Part shown: positions 1 to 8,519 of the stretch, in pieces
Layout: every line of letters begins with the position of its first letter
Numbering within the stretch: position 1 is the first letter of the stretch
Assembly: GCA_965249645.1 (NCBI GenBank)
Contig: CBDFML010000010.1
Coordinates: 248,001 to 312,000, forward strand
Reading direction: 5' to 3'
Source: CAVOEB01 sp965249645
Lineage (GTDB): Bacteria > Pseudomonadota > Alphaproteobacteria > UBA828 > JAPUJA01
Length of the DNA stretch: 64,000 nucleotides
The notes under the pieces: model-generated
What the model saw: the letters and a program-made list of their open reading frames with translations, nothing else
The model's database searches: none
Told to the model about the DNA's origin: nothing
Made by a program: the position numbers and the translations under genes

Positions 1-2
1 AC

Positions 3-521
3 GCGGGCATGGACGTGCCGCTACACGACACCTATTACGTCGTTGCCCACTTCCATTACGTGCTCTCGCTGGGCGCAACCTTCGCGGTGTTCTGCGGCTT
101 TTATTACTGGATCGGCAAGATGAGCGGCCGGCAGTATCCCGAGACGCTGTCCAAGATCCATTTCTGGATTACCATGATCGGCGTGAACCTGACCTTCTTC
201 CCGATGCATTTCGTCGGGTTGGCGGGCATGCCGCGGCGAATTCCGGATTATCCGGACGCCTTCGCGGGTTGGAACCTGGTTGCGTCGATCGGCTCTTACG
301 TGACCGCAGCGGGCGCCGTGCTGTTCTTCTACATCATTTTCCACACACTGGTCATGGGCAAGAAATGCCCAGCCAATCCTTGGGGTGAGGGAGCGACCAG
401 CCTCGAGTGGACCGTGCCCTCGCCGGCGCCGTTCCACACCTTCGAGCAGTTGCCGCGCATCAGAACTCGCCGTGCTGGCGGCCGCCCGGCCCCCGGCCAA
501 CGCGAACGCCGCCGCGTGTAG
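3..521 (+). CDS. ctaD: Cytochrome c oxidase subunit I, C-terminal part (partial at window edge)
   Basis: This is the catalytic subunit of aa3-type cytochrome c oxidase, an inner-membrane terminal oxidase that reduces oxygen and pumps protons. The frame is open from the first bases of the window, so the start lies upstream. The visible part begins near the conserved HDTYYVVAHFHYVLS segment, whose two histidines (AHFH) are known ligands of heme a3 and heme a. It continues through hydrophobic segments to FHTFEQLPRI, the usual end of the family. The last roughly 19 residues are Arg-, Gly- and Pro-rich and look like a read-on tail. The heme O synthase, CtaG and subunit III genes follow on the same strand. 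Identity is certain; only the tail is odd. Confidence 0.95.
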   Translation, partial: AGMDVPLHDTYYVVAHFHYVLSLGATFAVFCGFYYWIGKMSGRQYPETLSKIHFWITMIGVNLTFFPMHFVGLAGMPRRIPDYPDAFAGWNLVASIGSYVTAAGAVLFFYIIFHTLVMGKKCPANPWGEGATSLEWTVPSPAPFHTFEQLPRIRTRRAGGRPAPGQRERRRV

Positions 522-551
522 CGTGCCGGCGGATAGGCGAGGAGCGAGCTC

Positions 552-1241
552 TTGACCGGCACCTCGATCACCACGGCGTCGGCGGCGGCCAGCGCGGGCG
601 TCCGCGATTTCGCGACACTGCTCAAGCCGCGGGTGATGTCGCTCGTGCTGTTAACGGGCCTAGCCGGGCTGTTGGCCGCGCCCGGCGAGCTTCACCCCGT
701 GATCGCCCTCGTGGCGCTGCTCTGCATCGCCCTCGGCGCGGGTGCATCGGGCGCCAGCAACATGTGGTACGAGCACGACATCGACGCGCTCATGAGGCGC
801 ACCAGACACCGCCCGATCCCGCAAGGCCGGATCGAACCGGCAACCGCGCTGGGCTCCGGCGTCGTCCTCGCGGTGACCTCGGTGCTAGTGATGGGGCTGG
901 TTGTCAATTTTGCCGCCGCCGGCGTGCTGGCGCTGACCATCGGGTTCTATGTCTTCGTCTACACCATGTGGCTGAAGCGCCGCACCCCGCAGAACATCGT
1001 AATCGGAGGCGCGGCCGGGGCGTTTCCCCCGGCGGCGCTGTCGCCGTGGCTGATTGGCTTCTCCGGCTGGCTCTACGCGGCCGGCGTTACGGTCCTGAGT
1101 GCTGCCTTTATCGGCCACGCGGTACTCGTGCTGCGCGATACGACCCATGGCAGTGCGCGGCGCATGTTCGGCTTTTCGATCCTTTACCTGTTCCTGCTGT
1201 TCGCGCTTCTCGTGGTGGACCACTTTGTCGTTGTCGGTTGA
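552..1241 (+). CDS. ctaB: Protoheme IX farnesyltransferase (heme O synthase), internally shortened
   Basis: The family attaches a farnesyl group to heme b to make heme O for the oxidase. The protein is an integral membrane UbiA-type prenyltransferase. Here it has 229 residues, while family members are usually about 290-310. The start (TTG at 552) and the N-terminal half look normal, with the first Asp-rich motif NMWYEHDIDALMRRTRHRP at residues 70-88. After GGAAGAFPP (ending at residue 160) the sequence jumps straight to ALSPWLIGFSGWLYAAG, which normally lies about 65-75 residues further on. The conserved WTPPHFWAL region is therefore absent, without loss of frame. It could be a real deletion that inactivates the enzyme, or an assembly artefact. 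Identity is strong; function is doubtful. Confidence 0.85.
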   Translation: MTGTSITTASAAASAGVRDFATLLKPRVMSLVLLTGLAGLLAAPGELHPVIALVALLCIALGAGASGASNMWYEHDIDALMRRTRHRPIPQGRIEPATALGSGVVLAVTSVLVMGLVVNFAAAGVLALTIGFYVFVYTMWLKRRTPQNIVIGGAAGAFPPAALSPWLIGFSGWLYAAGVTVLSAAFIGHAVLVLRDTTHGSARRMFGFSILYLFLLFALLVVDHFVVVG

Positions 1242-1242
1242 T

Positions 1243-1362
1243 ATGGCCAAGAGCGAGCGCCATCGGAAAATGCGCGGGCGCAACTATTCGCTCGTCGGTG
1301 TGCTGTTCGCGCTCGTCATCCTGTTCTTCGTCGTCACGCTGGTGAAGCTGGGGAGCAACTGA
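1243..1362 (+). CDS. Small CoxF-like membrane protein of the oxidase operon
   Basis: This 39-residue protein starts with ATG one base after the ctaB stop. It has a basic N-terminus (MAKSERHRKMRGRNY) followed by one hydrophobic segment (about residues 16-34), so it is a predicted single-pass inner-membrane protein. Its position between ctaB and ctaG matches the small CoxF-type proteins in alphaproteobacterial cytochrome oxidase operons. The assignment rests on position and topology more than on motifs. It is probably cotranscribed with its neighbours and may be an assembly or accessory subunit. Its short length makes the family name tentative. Confidence 0.65.
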   Translation: MAKSERHRKMRGRNYSLVGVLFALVILFFVVTLVKLGSN

Positions 1363-1365
1363 GCG

Positions 1366-1989
1366 ATGGACAAATTGCGCCGTAAGAAACGGACGACCGC
1401 GCTGCTGCTGGCGGGTTGCGTCGCCGGCATGGTCGGGCTGTCGTTCGCCGCGGTCCCGCTTTACAAGCTATTTTGCCAGGCCACCGGTTACGGCGGCACG
1501 CCCCAGGTGGCCGAGGCGGCCCCCGATGTGGTGATCGACCGGACTCTCACCGTGCGCTTCAACGCCGACGTTAACCGCGAGCTGGCCTGGCGTTTCAAGC
1601 CCATGCAGCGGTCCATCGAGGTCCACCTCGGCGAAAGCCATCTCGCGTTCTACGAGGCGATCAACGAATCGGATCGCCCGATCCTAGGCCAGGCGGCATA
1701 CAACGTCAGCCCGCAGAAGGCCGGGATCTATTTTACCAAGGTCGAGTGCTTCTGTTTTACGGAGCAGTATCTGGCGCCGGGCGAGCGGGCTGAATTGCCC
1801 GTCTCGTTCTTCATCAACCCGGCGCTGGTCAACGACCGCAACATGAACGACCTGGGAACCATCACGCTGTCCTACACATTCTTCGATCTGGGACAGGAAG
1901 CGCTCGACGATTATCTGGCCGAGCGCGCCAGCGTGGCGAGCCATGCCACGGACGACGTGGTTGACAGCGCAAGCGCGGTGCTGAATTGA
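1366..1989 (+). CDS. ctaG: Cytochrome c oxidase copper-assembly protein CtaG/Cox11
   Basis: CtaG (Cox11 homologue) delivers copper to the CuB site of subunit I. The 207-residue protein has one N-terminal membrane anchor (about residues 11-33) and a periplasmic beta-sandwich domain. The diagnostic copper motif CFCF is at residues 128-131, and a membrane-proximal Cys (C37) is also present, as in the family. It starts with ATG four bases after the CoxF-like gene and sits between that gene and subunit III, the standard alphaproteobacterial order. Length and motifs are normal, so the gene looks functional. Confidence 0.96.
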   Translation: MDKLRRKKRTTALLLAGCVAGMVGLSFAAVPLYKLFCQATGYGGTPQVAEAAPDVVIDRTLTVRFNADVNRELAWRFKPMQRSIEVHLGESHLAFYEAINESDRPILGQAAYNVSPQKAGIYFTKVECFCFTEQYLAPGERAELPVSFFINPALVNDRNMNDLGTITLSYTFFDLGQEALDDYLAERASVASHATDDVVDSASAVLN

Positions 1990-2038
1990 TTTTCGCGACG
2001 GCGCGGGAACGCCGCCGGGTAGAAGGAGGAGTAAGGCG

Positions 2039-2848
2039 ATGACGGACACCCACGCGGAGGATCATCCCAAGAGCCATCCGTACCATATGGTGAAGCCGAG
2101 CCCGTGGCCCGCGTTGGGAGCGCTCTCGGCGCTGGTGCTGGCTCCAGGGTTCCTTCTCCTGATGAAGGCGGACCAGTGGTGGTTGTTCATCATCGGCGTC
2201 GTTTTGGTGCTCACCACGATGTTCCTGTGGTGGCGCGACGTAGTTCGCGAGGGCACGTTCGAGGGCGAGCACACGAAGATCGTACAGCGCGGTCTGCGCT
2301 ACGGCATGGCGCTGTTCATCGCTTCCGAGGTGATGTTCTTCGCCGCCTTCTTCTGGGCCTTCTTCAATTTCAGCATCCTCCCGGCCGAAGTAATCGGCGG
2401 GGTCTGGCCGCCGGTGGGCGTCGAGACCTTCAATGCGTGGGATATTCCGCTGGTCAACACGATCATCCTGTTGACCTCGGGCGTAACCTGCACCTGGGCG
2501 CATCACGAGATCAAGCACGGCCGCAACCAGCAGGCCGGCTGGGCTCTGGTGCTGACCGTGACCTTGGGCATCTGCTTTACGGCGCTGCAGATCTTCGAGT
2601 ATGCGCACGCCGCATTCGGCTTCCGCGAGGGGATCTATCCGTCGACCTTCTTCATGGCGACGGGCTTTCACGGTTTTCACGTGATTGTGGGCTCGTGCTT
2701 CCTGATCGTCTGCATGTTCCGGGCGTTCAGGGGCCACTTCAAGCCCGACCACCATGTGGGCTTCGAAGCGGCGACGTGGTACTGGCATTTCGTCGACGTC
2801 GTCTGGCTCTTCCTGTTCGGTTGGGTCTACTGGTGGAATGGCGGCTAA
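2039..2848 (+). CDS. ctaE: Cytochrome c oxidase subunit III
   Basis: Subunit III is the seven-helix structural subunit of aa3 oxidase and supports oxygen access and stability of the core. The 269-residue product has the family start (about residues 10-20, HPYHMVKPSPWPALGA) and several hydrophobic helices. Conserved segments include ASEVMFFAAFFWAFF and the C-terminal WYWHFVDVVWLFLF. An AGGAGGA-like ribosome binding site lies about 10 bases upstream of the ATG. The stop overlaps the start of the DUF983 gene, so the two are translationally coupled. Nothing looks abnormal. Confidence 0.97.
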   Translation: MTDTHAEDHPKSHPYHMVKPSPWPALGALSALVLAPGFLLLMKADQWWLFIIGVVLVLTTMFLWWRDVVREGTFEGEHTKIVQRGLRYGMALFIASEVMFFAAFFWAFFNFSILPAEVIGGVWPPVGVETFNAWDIPLVNTIILLTSGVTCTWAHHEIKHGRNQQAGWALVLTVTLGICFTALQIFEYAHAAFGFREGIYPSTFFMATGFHGFHVIVGSCFLIVCMFRAFRGHFKPDHHVGFEAATWYWHFVDVVWLFLFGWVYWWNGG

Positions 2849-3233
2849 GCCGCCGCACATGACGGGCTCGGGGTACCCACCGGTCTCGATCCTCAAGGCG
2901 GGGATTCGCTGCCGGTGTCCGCGCTGCGGGCAGGGCAAACTGTATTCGCGGTTTCTCCAGGTAGTCGAAACCTGCGCCGTCTGCGGCCTGCCACTGCGCG
3001 AGAACGACAGCGGCGACGGCCCCGCGGTGTTCATTATTTTCGTCATGGGATTCATCGTCGTCCCGGGCGCGCTGGTCCTTGAACTCCTCGCCGCACCGCC
3101 CATGTGGCTTCACATGCTGGTATGGATCCCCATCATCGTGACCGGCTCGGCGGCTTTGCTGCGCCCGTTCAAGGCGGTCTTTATCGCGATTCAGTTCAAG
3201 CACAGGGTGCATGATTATGGTCGGACGGACTGA
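2838..3233 (+). CDS. DUF983 zinc-ribbon membrane protein
   Basis: This 131-residue protein overlaps the end of ctaE by 11 bases; a second possible ATG is at 2859. It has a four-cysteine zinc ribbon near the N-terminus (CPRCG around residues 27-31 and CAVCG at 46-50). Two hydrophobic segments follow (about 65-90 and 95-115). DUF983 proteins are commonly encoded in alphaproteobacterial oxidase clusters between subunit III and SURF1, as here, but their biochemical role is not established. Assembly of the oxidase is the natural inference. Its 3' end overlaps the start of the SURF1 gene by more than 20 bases, so the operon is tightly packed. Confidence 0.9.
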   Translation: MAAKPPHMTGSGYPPVSILKAGIRCRCPRCGQGKLYSRFLQVVETCAVCGLPLRENDSGDGPAVFIIFVMGFIVVPGALVLELLAAPPMWLHMLVWIPIIVTGSAALLRPFKAVFIAIQFKHRVHDYGRTD

Positions 3234-3969
3234 GTCCGGTCTGTTTCATACCCGTCCCACCTTGCGCATCAGCCTAGTCGCGGGCGCGGTGTTCCTGGTG
3301 CTGGTCGCACTGGGAAGCTGGCAGCTTCAACGCTTGGGCTGGAAGCAGGGCCAGATCAAGGAACGCCAGAGCCGGGCGGCAAGCGAAGCGGTCGAGCTCT
3401 CCGCGGTGCTGGCGGAACCGGGCGATTTTAATTTCCGCCCCGTGTGGCTGAGCGGGCAGTTCCTGCACGAAAAGGAGCTGTTCCTGGCGGCGCGCTCGTT
3501 CGACCGGCTGGTCGGCTATCAGGTGATTACCCCCCTGGCGCTCGAGGGGGGCGGCGCCGTCCTGGTAAACCGCGGTTGGATTCCCCACGACAAGCAGGAT
3601 GCCGCGTTGCGCGGCGAGGGTCAGCTTACGGGCGTGGTTCGCCTGAGGGGCCTGGTTCGCACCGAGCAGCCGCAAGGCACCTTCCAGCCCGACAACCGGC
3701 TCGAAGAGGGCGTCTGGTACTGGGTCGAAATCGACGCGATGGGCGATGCGGTTGGTCTCGAGGTTCTGCCTGTCGTCGTGGAGGCGGGTGCCACAGCCAA
3801 TCCCGGCGGCCTGTCGATCGGCGGCCAGACCCGCCTCGAGGTGCCCAACGACCATCTGCAATATGCGCTTACCTGGTACGCGCTGGCCCTCATACTGGCG
3901 GTAATCTTCGTGGTTTTTCACCGGCGCAAGCCGGGCGCCAGGACGGCTGAGGGAGACGGGACCCCTTGA
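3211..3969 (+). CDS. SURF1 family oxidase assembly protein
   Basis: SURF1 (Shy1) helps insert heme a into subunit I. The protein has 252 residues in the family's topology: an N-terminal helix (about 20-40) ending in GSWQLQRL, a periplasmic domain with the conserved VNRGWIP motif, and a C-terminal helix (about 222-240) followed by a basic tail. An alternative ATG two codons downstream (3217) is equally plausible. The stop TGA overlaps the TTG start of the next gene (TTGA). It is the last recognisable member of the oxidase cluster in this window. Confidence 0.94.
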   Translation: MIMVGRTESGLFHTRPTLRISLVAGAVFLVLVALGSWQLQRLGWKQGQIKERQSRAASEAVELSAVLAEPGDFNFRPVWLSGQFLHEKELFLAARSFDRLVGYQVITPLALEGGGAVLVNRGWIPHDKQDAALRGEGQLTGVVRLRGLVRTEQPQGTFQPDNRLEEGVWYWVEIDAMGDAVGLEVLPVVVEAGATANPGGLSIGGQTRLEVPNDHLQYALTWYALALILAVIFVVFHRRKPGARTAEGDGTP

Positions 3970-5495
3970 GCGCCATGCGCGCGCCGGGCGAGGGCGTCTA
4001 CGGCGAGCTCGAACGCCGCTTTGCGCAGCTTTCGGGGCTGGACGGTGCGCTCGCGGTTCTGATCTGGGACCAGGCGACGCTGATGCCGACCGGCGGCGGC
4101 GAGGCGCGGGCCGAGCAGCTCGCGACGCTGGAGACGCTGCGCCACGAGATCCTGACCGACCCGGCGCTCGTCGGGCTGATCGGCGAGGCCGAGGCCGGCA
4201 GCGACGGGCTGGACGGCTGGCAGGCCGCCAATCTGGATCGGATGGCCCATCAAGCGTGCCGGGCCGCCGCCTTGCCCGGTAATCTTGTCGCCGCGCTTAG
4301 CCGGGCGCGCTCGGCCTGCGAGTTGCGCTGGCGCGAGGCCCGAGCAGCGGACGATTATGCCGCCTTTGCCGAGTTGTTCGCACCGTTGCTCGGACTGGTC
4401 CGGGAGTCGGCGACGGCCTGGGGTGAGAGCCTGGGGCTGGATCCCTACGATGCCCTGATCGACGCCTACGAGCCGGGCATGCGAAGCGAGGAGATCGACC
4501 GGTTGTTCGACGATTTGGCGGGCTTTGTGCCGGAGTTCCTGGGCCACGCACTGGAGTATCAGGCGGCCAAGCCTCCGCGGCTTCGCTTCGAGGGCCATTT
4601 CCCGATCGCGTTGCAAGAGGCGCTGTCGCGCAAGCTGATGGGCTGCCTCGGGTTCGATTTCGAAGGCGGCCGGCTGGACGTGAGCCATCATCCCTTTTGC
4701 GGCGGTGTGCCCGACGATGTGCGGATCACAACTCGCTACGACGAAGCCGATTTCACGTCGGCCCTGATGGGAGTGTTGCATGAAACCGGCCATGCCCTGT
4801 TCGAGCGTGGTCTGCCTGTGATGTGGCGCGACCAGCCCGTGGGCGAGGCGCCGGGCATGGCGGCGCATGAAAGCCAGTCGCTGCTGGTGGAGATGCAGGT
4901 CTGTCGCGGCCGGGCGTTTCTTGAGTTCGCCGCGCCGCTCATCGCCGAGGCGTTTGCTCCTTGCGCGGACACCACAGGGCCGGCCTGGAGTGTGGATAAT
5001 CTGGAGCGCCATGCCCTGTGGGTCGAGCCCGGCCTGATCCGGGTCGACGCCGACGAGGTGACCTATCCCGCCCATATCCTGCTGCGCACGCAGCTGGAAA
5101 AGGCGATGATCGCAGGCGAACTGGGTGCTACGGACCTGCCCGGCGCATTCGACGACGGGCTCGAGGCGCTGCTCGGCATCCGCCCCAAAAGCATGTGCAA
5201 CGGCTGCCTGCAGGACATTCACTGGCCCGAGGGGCTGTTCGGCTATTTTCCCTGCTATACGCTCGGCGCGCTGGCTGCGGCGCAGATCTTCGCCGCAGCT
5301 TGCGCGGCGGTGCCGGACATCCCCGCAGCGATCGCGCGCGGCGATTTCGCGCCCCTGATGGGTTGGTTGGGCGAGCAGATCCACGGCCAGGGTTCGCGCC
5401 TTGCGACGCCCGAGCTGATCGCCCGCACGACGGGTGCGCCGCTGGGGACGGCGGCGTTCAAGGCCCACTTGGCGCAGCGTTATCTCGGTGAATGA
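3966..5495 (+). CDS. M32 family metallocarboxypeptidase (carboxypeptidase Taq)
   Basis: M32 enzymes are cytosolic zinc carboxypeptidases that trim C-terminal residues from peptides. The 509-residue product has the family length. The zinc motif HETGH is at residues 272-276, followed by a region with the family's conserved GxxxHESQS (here APGMAAHESQS), which supplies the downstream glutamate ligand. The start chosen is TTG at 3966, overlapping the SURF1 stop; an ATG three codons later is an alternative. No signal peptide is visible. It is not functionally linked to the oxidase genes, although the overlap suggests cotranscription. Confidence 0.93.
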   Translation: MSAMRAPGEGVYGELERRFAQLSGLDGALAVLIWDQATLMPTGGGEARAEQLATLETLRHEILTDPALVGLIGEAEAGSDGLDGWQAANLDRMAHQACRAAALPGNLVAALSRARSACELRWREARAADDYAAFAELFAPLLGLVRESATAWGESLGLDPYDALIDAYEPGMRSEEIDRLFDDLAGFVPEFLGHALEYQAAKPPRLRFEGHFPIALQEALSRKLMGCLGFDFEGGRLDVSHHPFCGGVPDDVRITTRYDEADFTSALMGVLHETGHALFERGLPVMWRDQPVGEAPGMAAHESQSLLVEMQVCRGRAFLEFAAPLIAEAFAPCADTTGPAWSVDNLERHALWVEPGLIRVDADEVTYPAHILLRTQLEKAMIAGELGATDLPGAFDDGLEALLGIRPKSMCNGCLQDIHWPEGLFGYFPCYTLGALAAAQIFAAACAAVPDIPAAIARGDFAPLMGWLGEQIHGQGSRLATPELIARTTGAPLGTAAFKAHLAQRYLGE

Positions 5496-5591
5496 CGGCG
5501 AGGCGGCCAGCTTGCCAGCGGATCGACCCGTGCTAAGTTTAGCGATACGACGCGTGCCGCGCTGCGGCTCGCACCTTCAGGAGCCGAACTC

Positions 5592-7010
5592 TTGCGTTAT
5601 GTGAGCACCCGGGGGGAGGCCCCGGCCTGCGGATTCGAGGACGCGCTGCTGGCGGGGCTGGCCCCCGACGGCGGCCTCTTCGTGCCCGAGACCTGGCCCA
5701 CGTTCTCCGCCGGCGAGATCGAGGCGCTTCAGGGTAAATCCTATCCAGAACTCGCCGCTGCCCTGATGACTCCCTACCTTAATGGCGAGATCGCCTCCGA
5801 CGTGTTTGCCGGACTGGTCGCAGAGGCTTATCGGGGCTTCGAGGACGACGCGGTCGCACCGCTCGTCAAGCTCGAGCCGGGGCTCTGGCTGCTCGAGCTG
5901 TTTCACGGGCCGACCCTTGCCTTCAAGGACATCGCGCTACAGGTGCTGGGCCGGCTGTTTGATCATGTGCTGAGCGCACGCGGCGAGCGCGTGACCATCG
6001 TGGGCGCGACATCGGGGGACACGGGTTCGGCCGCGATCGAGGCATGCCGCGACCGCGCGGCGCTGACCGTCTTCATCCTCCATCCCAAGGGCCGTATCTC
6101 GGAAGTGCAACGCCGGCAGATGACGACAGTACCGGCTTTGAATATCCACAACATCGCGATCGACGGCACGTTCGACGATTGCCAGGCGCTGGTAAAGGCG
6201 CTGTTCGTCGATGCGGCGTTTCGCGCCGAGATGCGTCTGGCGGCGGTCAACTCGATCAACTGGGTGCGCGTCATGGCCCAGTGCGTCTATTATTTTGCCG
6301 CCGGGCTGGCGCTGGGCGCGCCGGACCGCGAGCTGGTGTTTTCGGTGCCGACTGGAAATTTCGGCGACGTCTATGCGGGTCATGTGGCGCGCCACATGGG
6401 CTTGCCCATCCGCCGCCTGCTGGTGGCGACAAATCGCAACGACATCCTGACTCGGTTTTTCGAGACCGGGGTCTACCGTAAGTCGGCGGTCGAGCCCTCG
6501 CTCAGCCCGAGTATGGACATCCAGGTCGCGAGCAATTTCGAGCGTCTGCTCTTCGAGCTGCTGGGACGGAACGGCGCGGCGGTGACTGCGCTGATGGCGG
6601 AATTCGCCGAGCGCGGTGAATTCGCGCTCGACGCCCGCTGTACGGCCGAAGCCCAGGGGCTTTACCGCGGCACCCGGGTGGACGACGCGGCGACGCTGGC
6701 AACCATTGCGGCGGTGGAGCAGCAGACCGGACGCGTGGTCGACCCGCACAGCGCCACGGGCATCGCGGCGGCGAAGGGATCGCGCGACGGCGAGGCCCCG
6801 GTGGTGTGCCTGGCCACCGCCCATCCGGCGAAATTTCCCGACGCGGTTGAACAAGCGACAGGCAAACGCCCGGCGCTGCCGATGCGGTTGGCGGACCTGA
6901 TGACGCGTCCCGAACGGTGCAGCGAGCTGCCCAACGACCTGAACACGTTGCGCGAGCATATCCGCGCCGACGCGGGCGCGGGCCAGGCCTTGAAGGAGGG
7001 CGTGGCATGA
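5592..7010 (+). CDS. thrC: Threonine synthase
   Basis: Threonine synthase converts O-phosphohomoserine to threonine with pyridoxal phosphate. The 472-residue sequence starts MRYVSTRGEAP, typical of the longer bacterial and fungal-type ThrC. The PLP lysine lies in PTLAFKDIALQ (K112), and the phosphate-binding SGDTGSAA motif follows. A TTG start at 5592 fits the conserved N-terminus. The gene overlaps the M16 peptidase start by four bases (ATGA), so translation is coupled. Homoserine kinase, the preceding enzyme of the pathway, is encoded at 11001-11972 on the opposite strand. Confidence 0.96.
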   Translation: MRYVSTRGEAPACGFEDALLAGLAPDGGLFVPETWPTFSAGEIEALQGKSYPELAAALMTPYLNGEIASDVFAGLVAEAYRGFEDDAVAPLVKLEPGLWLLELFHGPTLAFKDIALQVLGRLFDHVLSARGERVTIVGATSGDTGSAAIEACRDRAALTVFILHPKGRISEVQRRQMTTVPALNIHNIAIDGTFDDCQALVKALFVDAAFRAEMRLAAVNSINWVRVMAQCVYYFAAGLALGAPDRELVFSVPTGNFGDVYAGHVARHMGLPIRRLLVATNRNDILTRFFETGVYRKSAVEPSLSPSMDIQVASNFERLLFELLGRNGAAVTALMAEFAERGEFALDARCTAEAQGLYRGTRVDDAATLATIAAVEQQTGRVVDPHSATGIAAAKGSRDGEAPVVCLATAHPAKFPDAVEQATGKRPALPMRLADLMTRPERCSELPNDLNTLREHIRADAGAGQALKEGVA

Positions 7011-8266
7011 CCGTGCGCCTCGATTGCCTGGAGAACGGGTTGCGCATCGTCACCCAGGACGCGCCCCATCTGGAGACGGCTGCGCTCGGTCTCTGGGTCG
7101 AGGCGGGGTCGCGCTTCGAGGCCGCGGAAATCAACGGCGTGTCGCATGTGCTTGAACATATGGCGTTCAAGGGTACGGCCCTGCGCAGCGCGCAGGATAT
7201 CGTTGAACAGATCGAGGCGGTGGGCGGTCATCTCAATGCCTACACCTCGCGCGAGCAAACCGCATATCACGCGCGGGTGCTCAAGGACAATGTCGGGTTG
7301 GCGATCGATATCCTCGCGGATATCCTGCAGCATTCGGTGTTTGCGGACGAGGAACTTGCCCGCGAACGCGAGGTCATCGTGCACGAGATCGGCGAGGCCT
7401 TCGACACGCCGGACGACCTGGTATTTGATCATTTCCAGGAGGCCGCCTATCCGGATCAGCCGCTTGGTCGCTCGATCCTCGGCCCCGTGGAGATCGTTGC
7501 AGACATGCCGCGTGAGATTCTGCTCAACTATATGGCGGCCCATTACAGTGCGCCGCGCATGGTGCTCTCGGCGATGGGACGGATCGACCACGACAAGATC
7601 GTCGCCCAGGCGGCACAAGCGTTCGACGCCCTGGCGACGCAGAACGACGCCCGTCAGGCCCCGGCGCAATATGTCGGCGGCGAACGGCGCACGACTCGCG
7701 AGCTGGAGCAGCTCCATGTGGTCATGGGTTTCGACGGTATCGCCTACGACGACCCGGACTACTACGTCCAGCAGGTGTTGGCGCAGCTGTTGGGCGGGGG
7801 CATGTCGTCGCGGCTGTTCCAGGAGGTGCGCGAGAGACGCGGGCTCGCCTATTCGGTGTTCAGCTTTGCTGCATCCTATCTCGACGGTGGCACGCTCGGC
7901 ATCTATGCCGGAACCAGCGCGGGCCAGGTTGCCGAACTGATTCCCGTAATTTGCGGCGAGCTCTTACGGTTGGGCGAGACGATCACCGAGGACGAAATCG
8001 CCCGGGTACGCGCCCAAATCAAGGCGGCGCTGCTCATGGCGATGGAAAGCCCATCGGCGCGCTGCGAGCAGCTTGCCCGCCAGTTGCTGATTTTCGGCCG
8101 GCCACTCGCCACCGACGAAATCGTCGAGCAAATCGAGGCGATCGACACGACATCAATTGCCCGTGTCGCAGCCCGAACCGTGGCAAGCGGTCCGGTCAGC
8201 TTTGCGACCCTGGGTTCGGTAGCCAACGTCGAAAGCTACGACAACCTGCAGGCACGCTTCACCTGA
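7007..8266 (+). CDS. M16 family zinc peptidase (processing-peptidase-like)
   Basis: This 419-residue M16B peptidase resembles the beta subunit of the mitochondrial processing peptidase. The inverted zinc motif HxxEH is at residues 47-51 (HVLEH) within a conserved FKGT context, and the distal glutamate region EREVIVHEIGE follows. A C-terminal half with the GGGMSSRLFQEVRE segment completes the two-domain structure, so the protein appears active. The ATG at 7007 overlaps the thrC stop. This thrC-M16 arrangement is common in alphaproteobacteria. The substrate cannot be inferred from sequence. Confidence 0.94.
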   Translation: MTVRLDCLENGLRIVTQDAPHLETAALGLWVEAGSRFEAAEINGVSHVLEHMAFKGTALRSAQDIVEQIEAVGGHLNAYTSREQTAYHARVLKDNVGLAIDILADILQHSVFADEELAREREVIVHEIGEAFDTPDDLVFDHFQEAAYPDQPLGRSILGPVEIVADMPREILLNYMAAHYSAPRMVLSAMGRIDHDKIVAQAAQAFDALATQNDARQAPAQYVGGERRTTRELEQLHVVMGFDGIAYDDPDYYVQQVLAQLLGGGMSSRLFQEVRERRGLAYSVFSFAASYLDGGTLGIYAGTSAGQVAELIPVICGELLRLGETITEDEIARVRAQIKAALLMAMESPSARCEQLARQLLIFGRPLATDEIVEQIEAIDTTSIARVAARTVASGPVSFATLGSVANVESYDNLQARFT

Positions 8267-8294
8267 GCCGGATAGGGGTGCGGGAGGCGATAGG

Positions 8295-8519
8295 ATGATG
8301 CACAGGCTGGATGCGACGGGGCTCTCCTGCCCGTTGCCGGTGTTGCGAGCGAAGAAGGTGCTGCGCGCTCTTGATCCCGGCGATAGCCTCGAGATCCGAG
8401 CGACGGATCCCTCGGCACCGAAAGACTTCGAAGCCTTCTGCGAGACCACACGGACAATCCTGGAGTCCGTGACCGAGGAGGGTGCGGTGTTCGTCATCAC
8501 GATCCGAAGGCCCGCGTGA
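8295..8519 (+). CDS. TusA-like sulfur carrier protein
   Basis: TusA-type proteins carry persulfide sulfur for tRNA thiolation, molybdenum cofactor synthesis or other sulfur transfer. The 74-residue protein has the family motif with the active cysteine, LDATGLSCPLPVLRAKK (C12 followed by PLPV). It ends with a short beta-strand-rich domain. It sits between the M16 peptidase and a GNAT acetyltransferase, whose GTG start overlaps its stop. There is no dedicated sulfur-relay operon nearby, so the acceptor is unknown. Confidence 0.92.
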   Translation: MMHRLDATGLSCPLPVLRAKKVLRALDPGDSLEIRATDPSAPKDFEAFCETTRTILESVTEEGAVFVITIRRPA

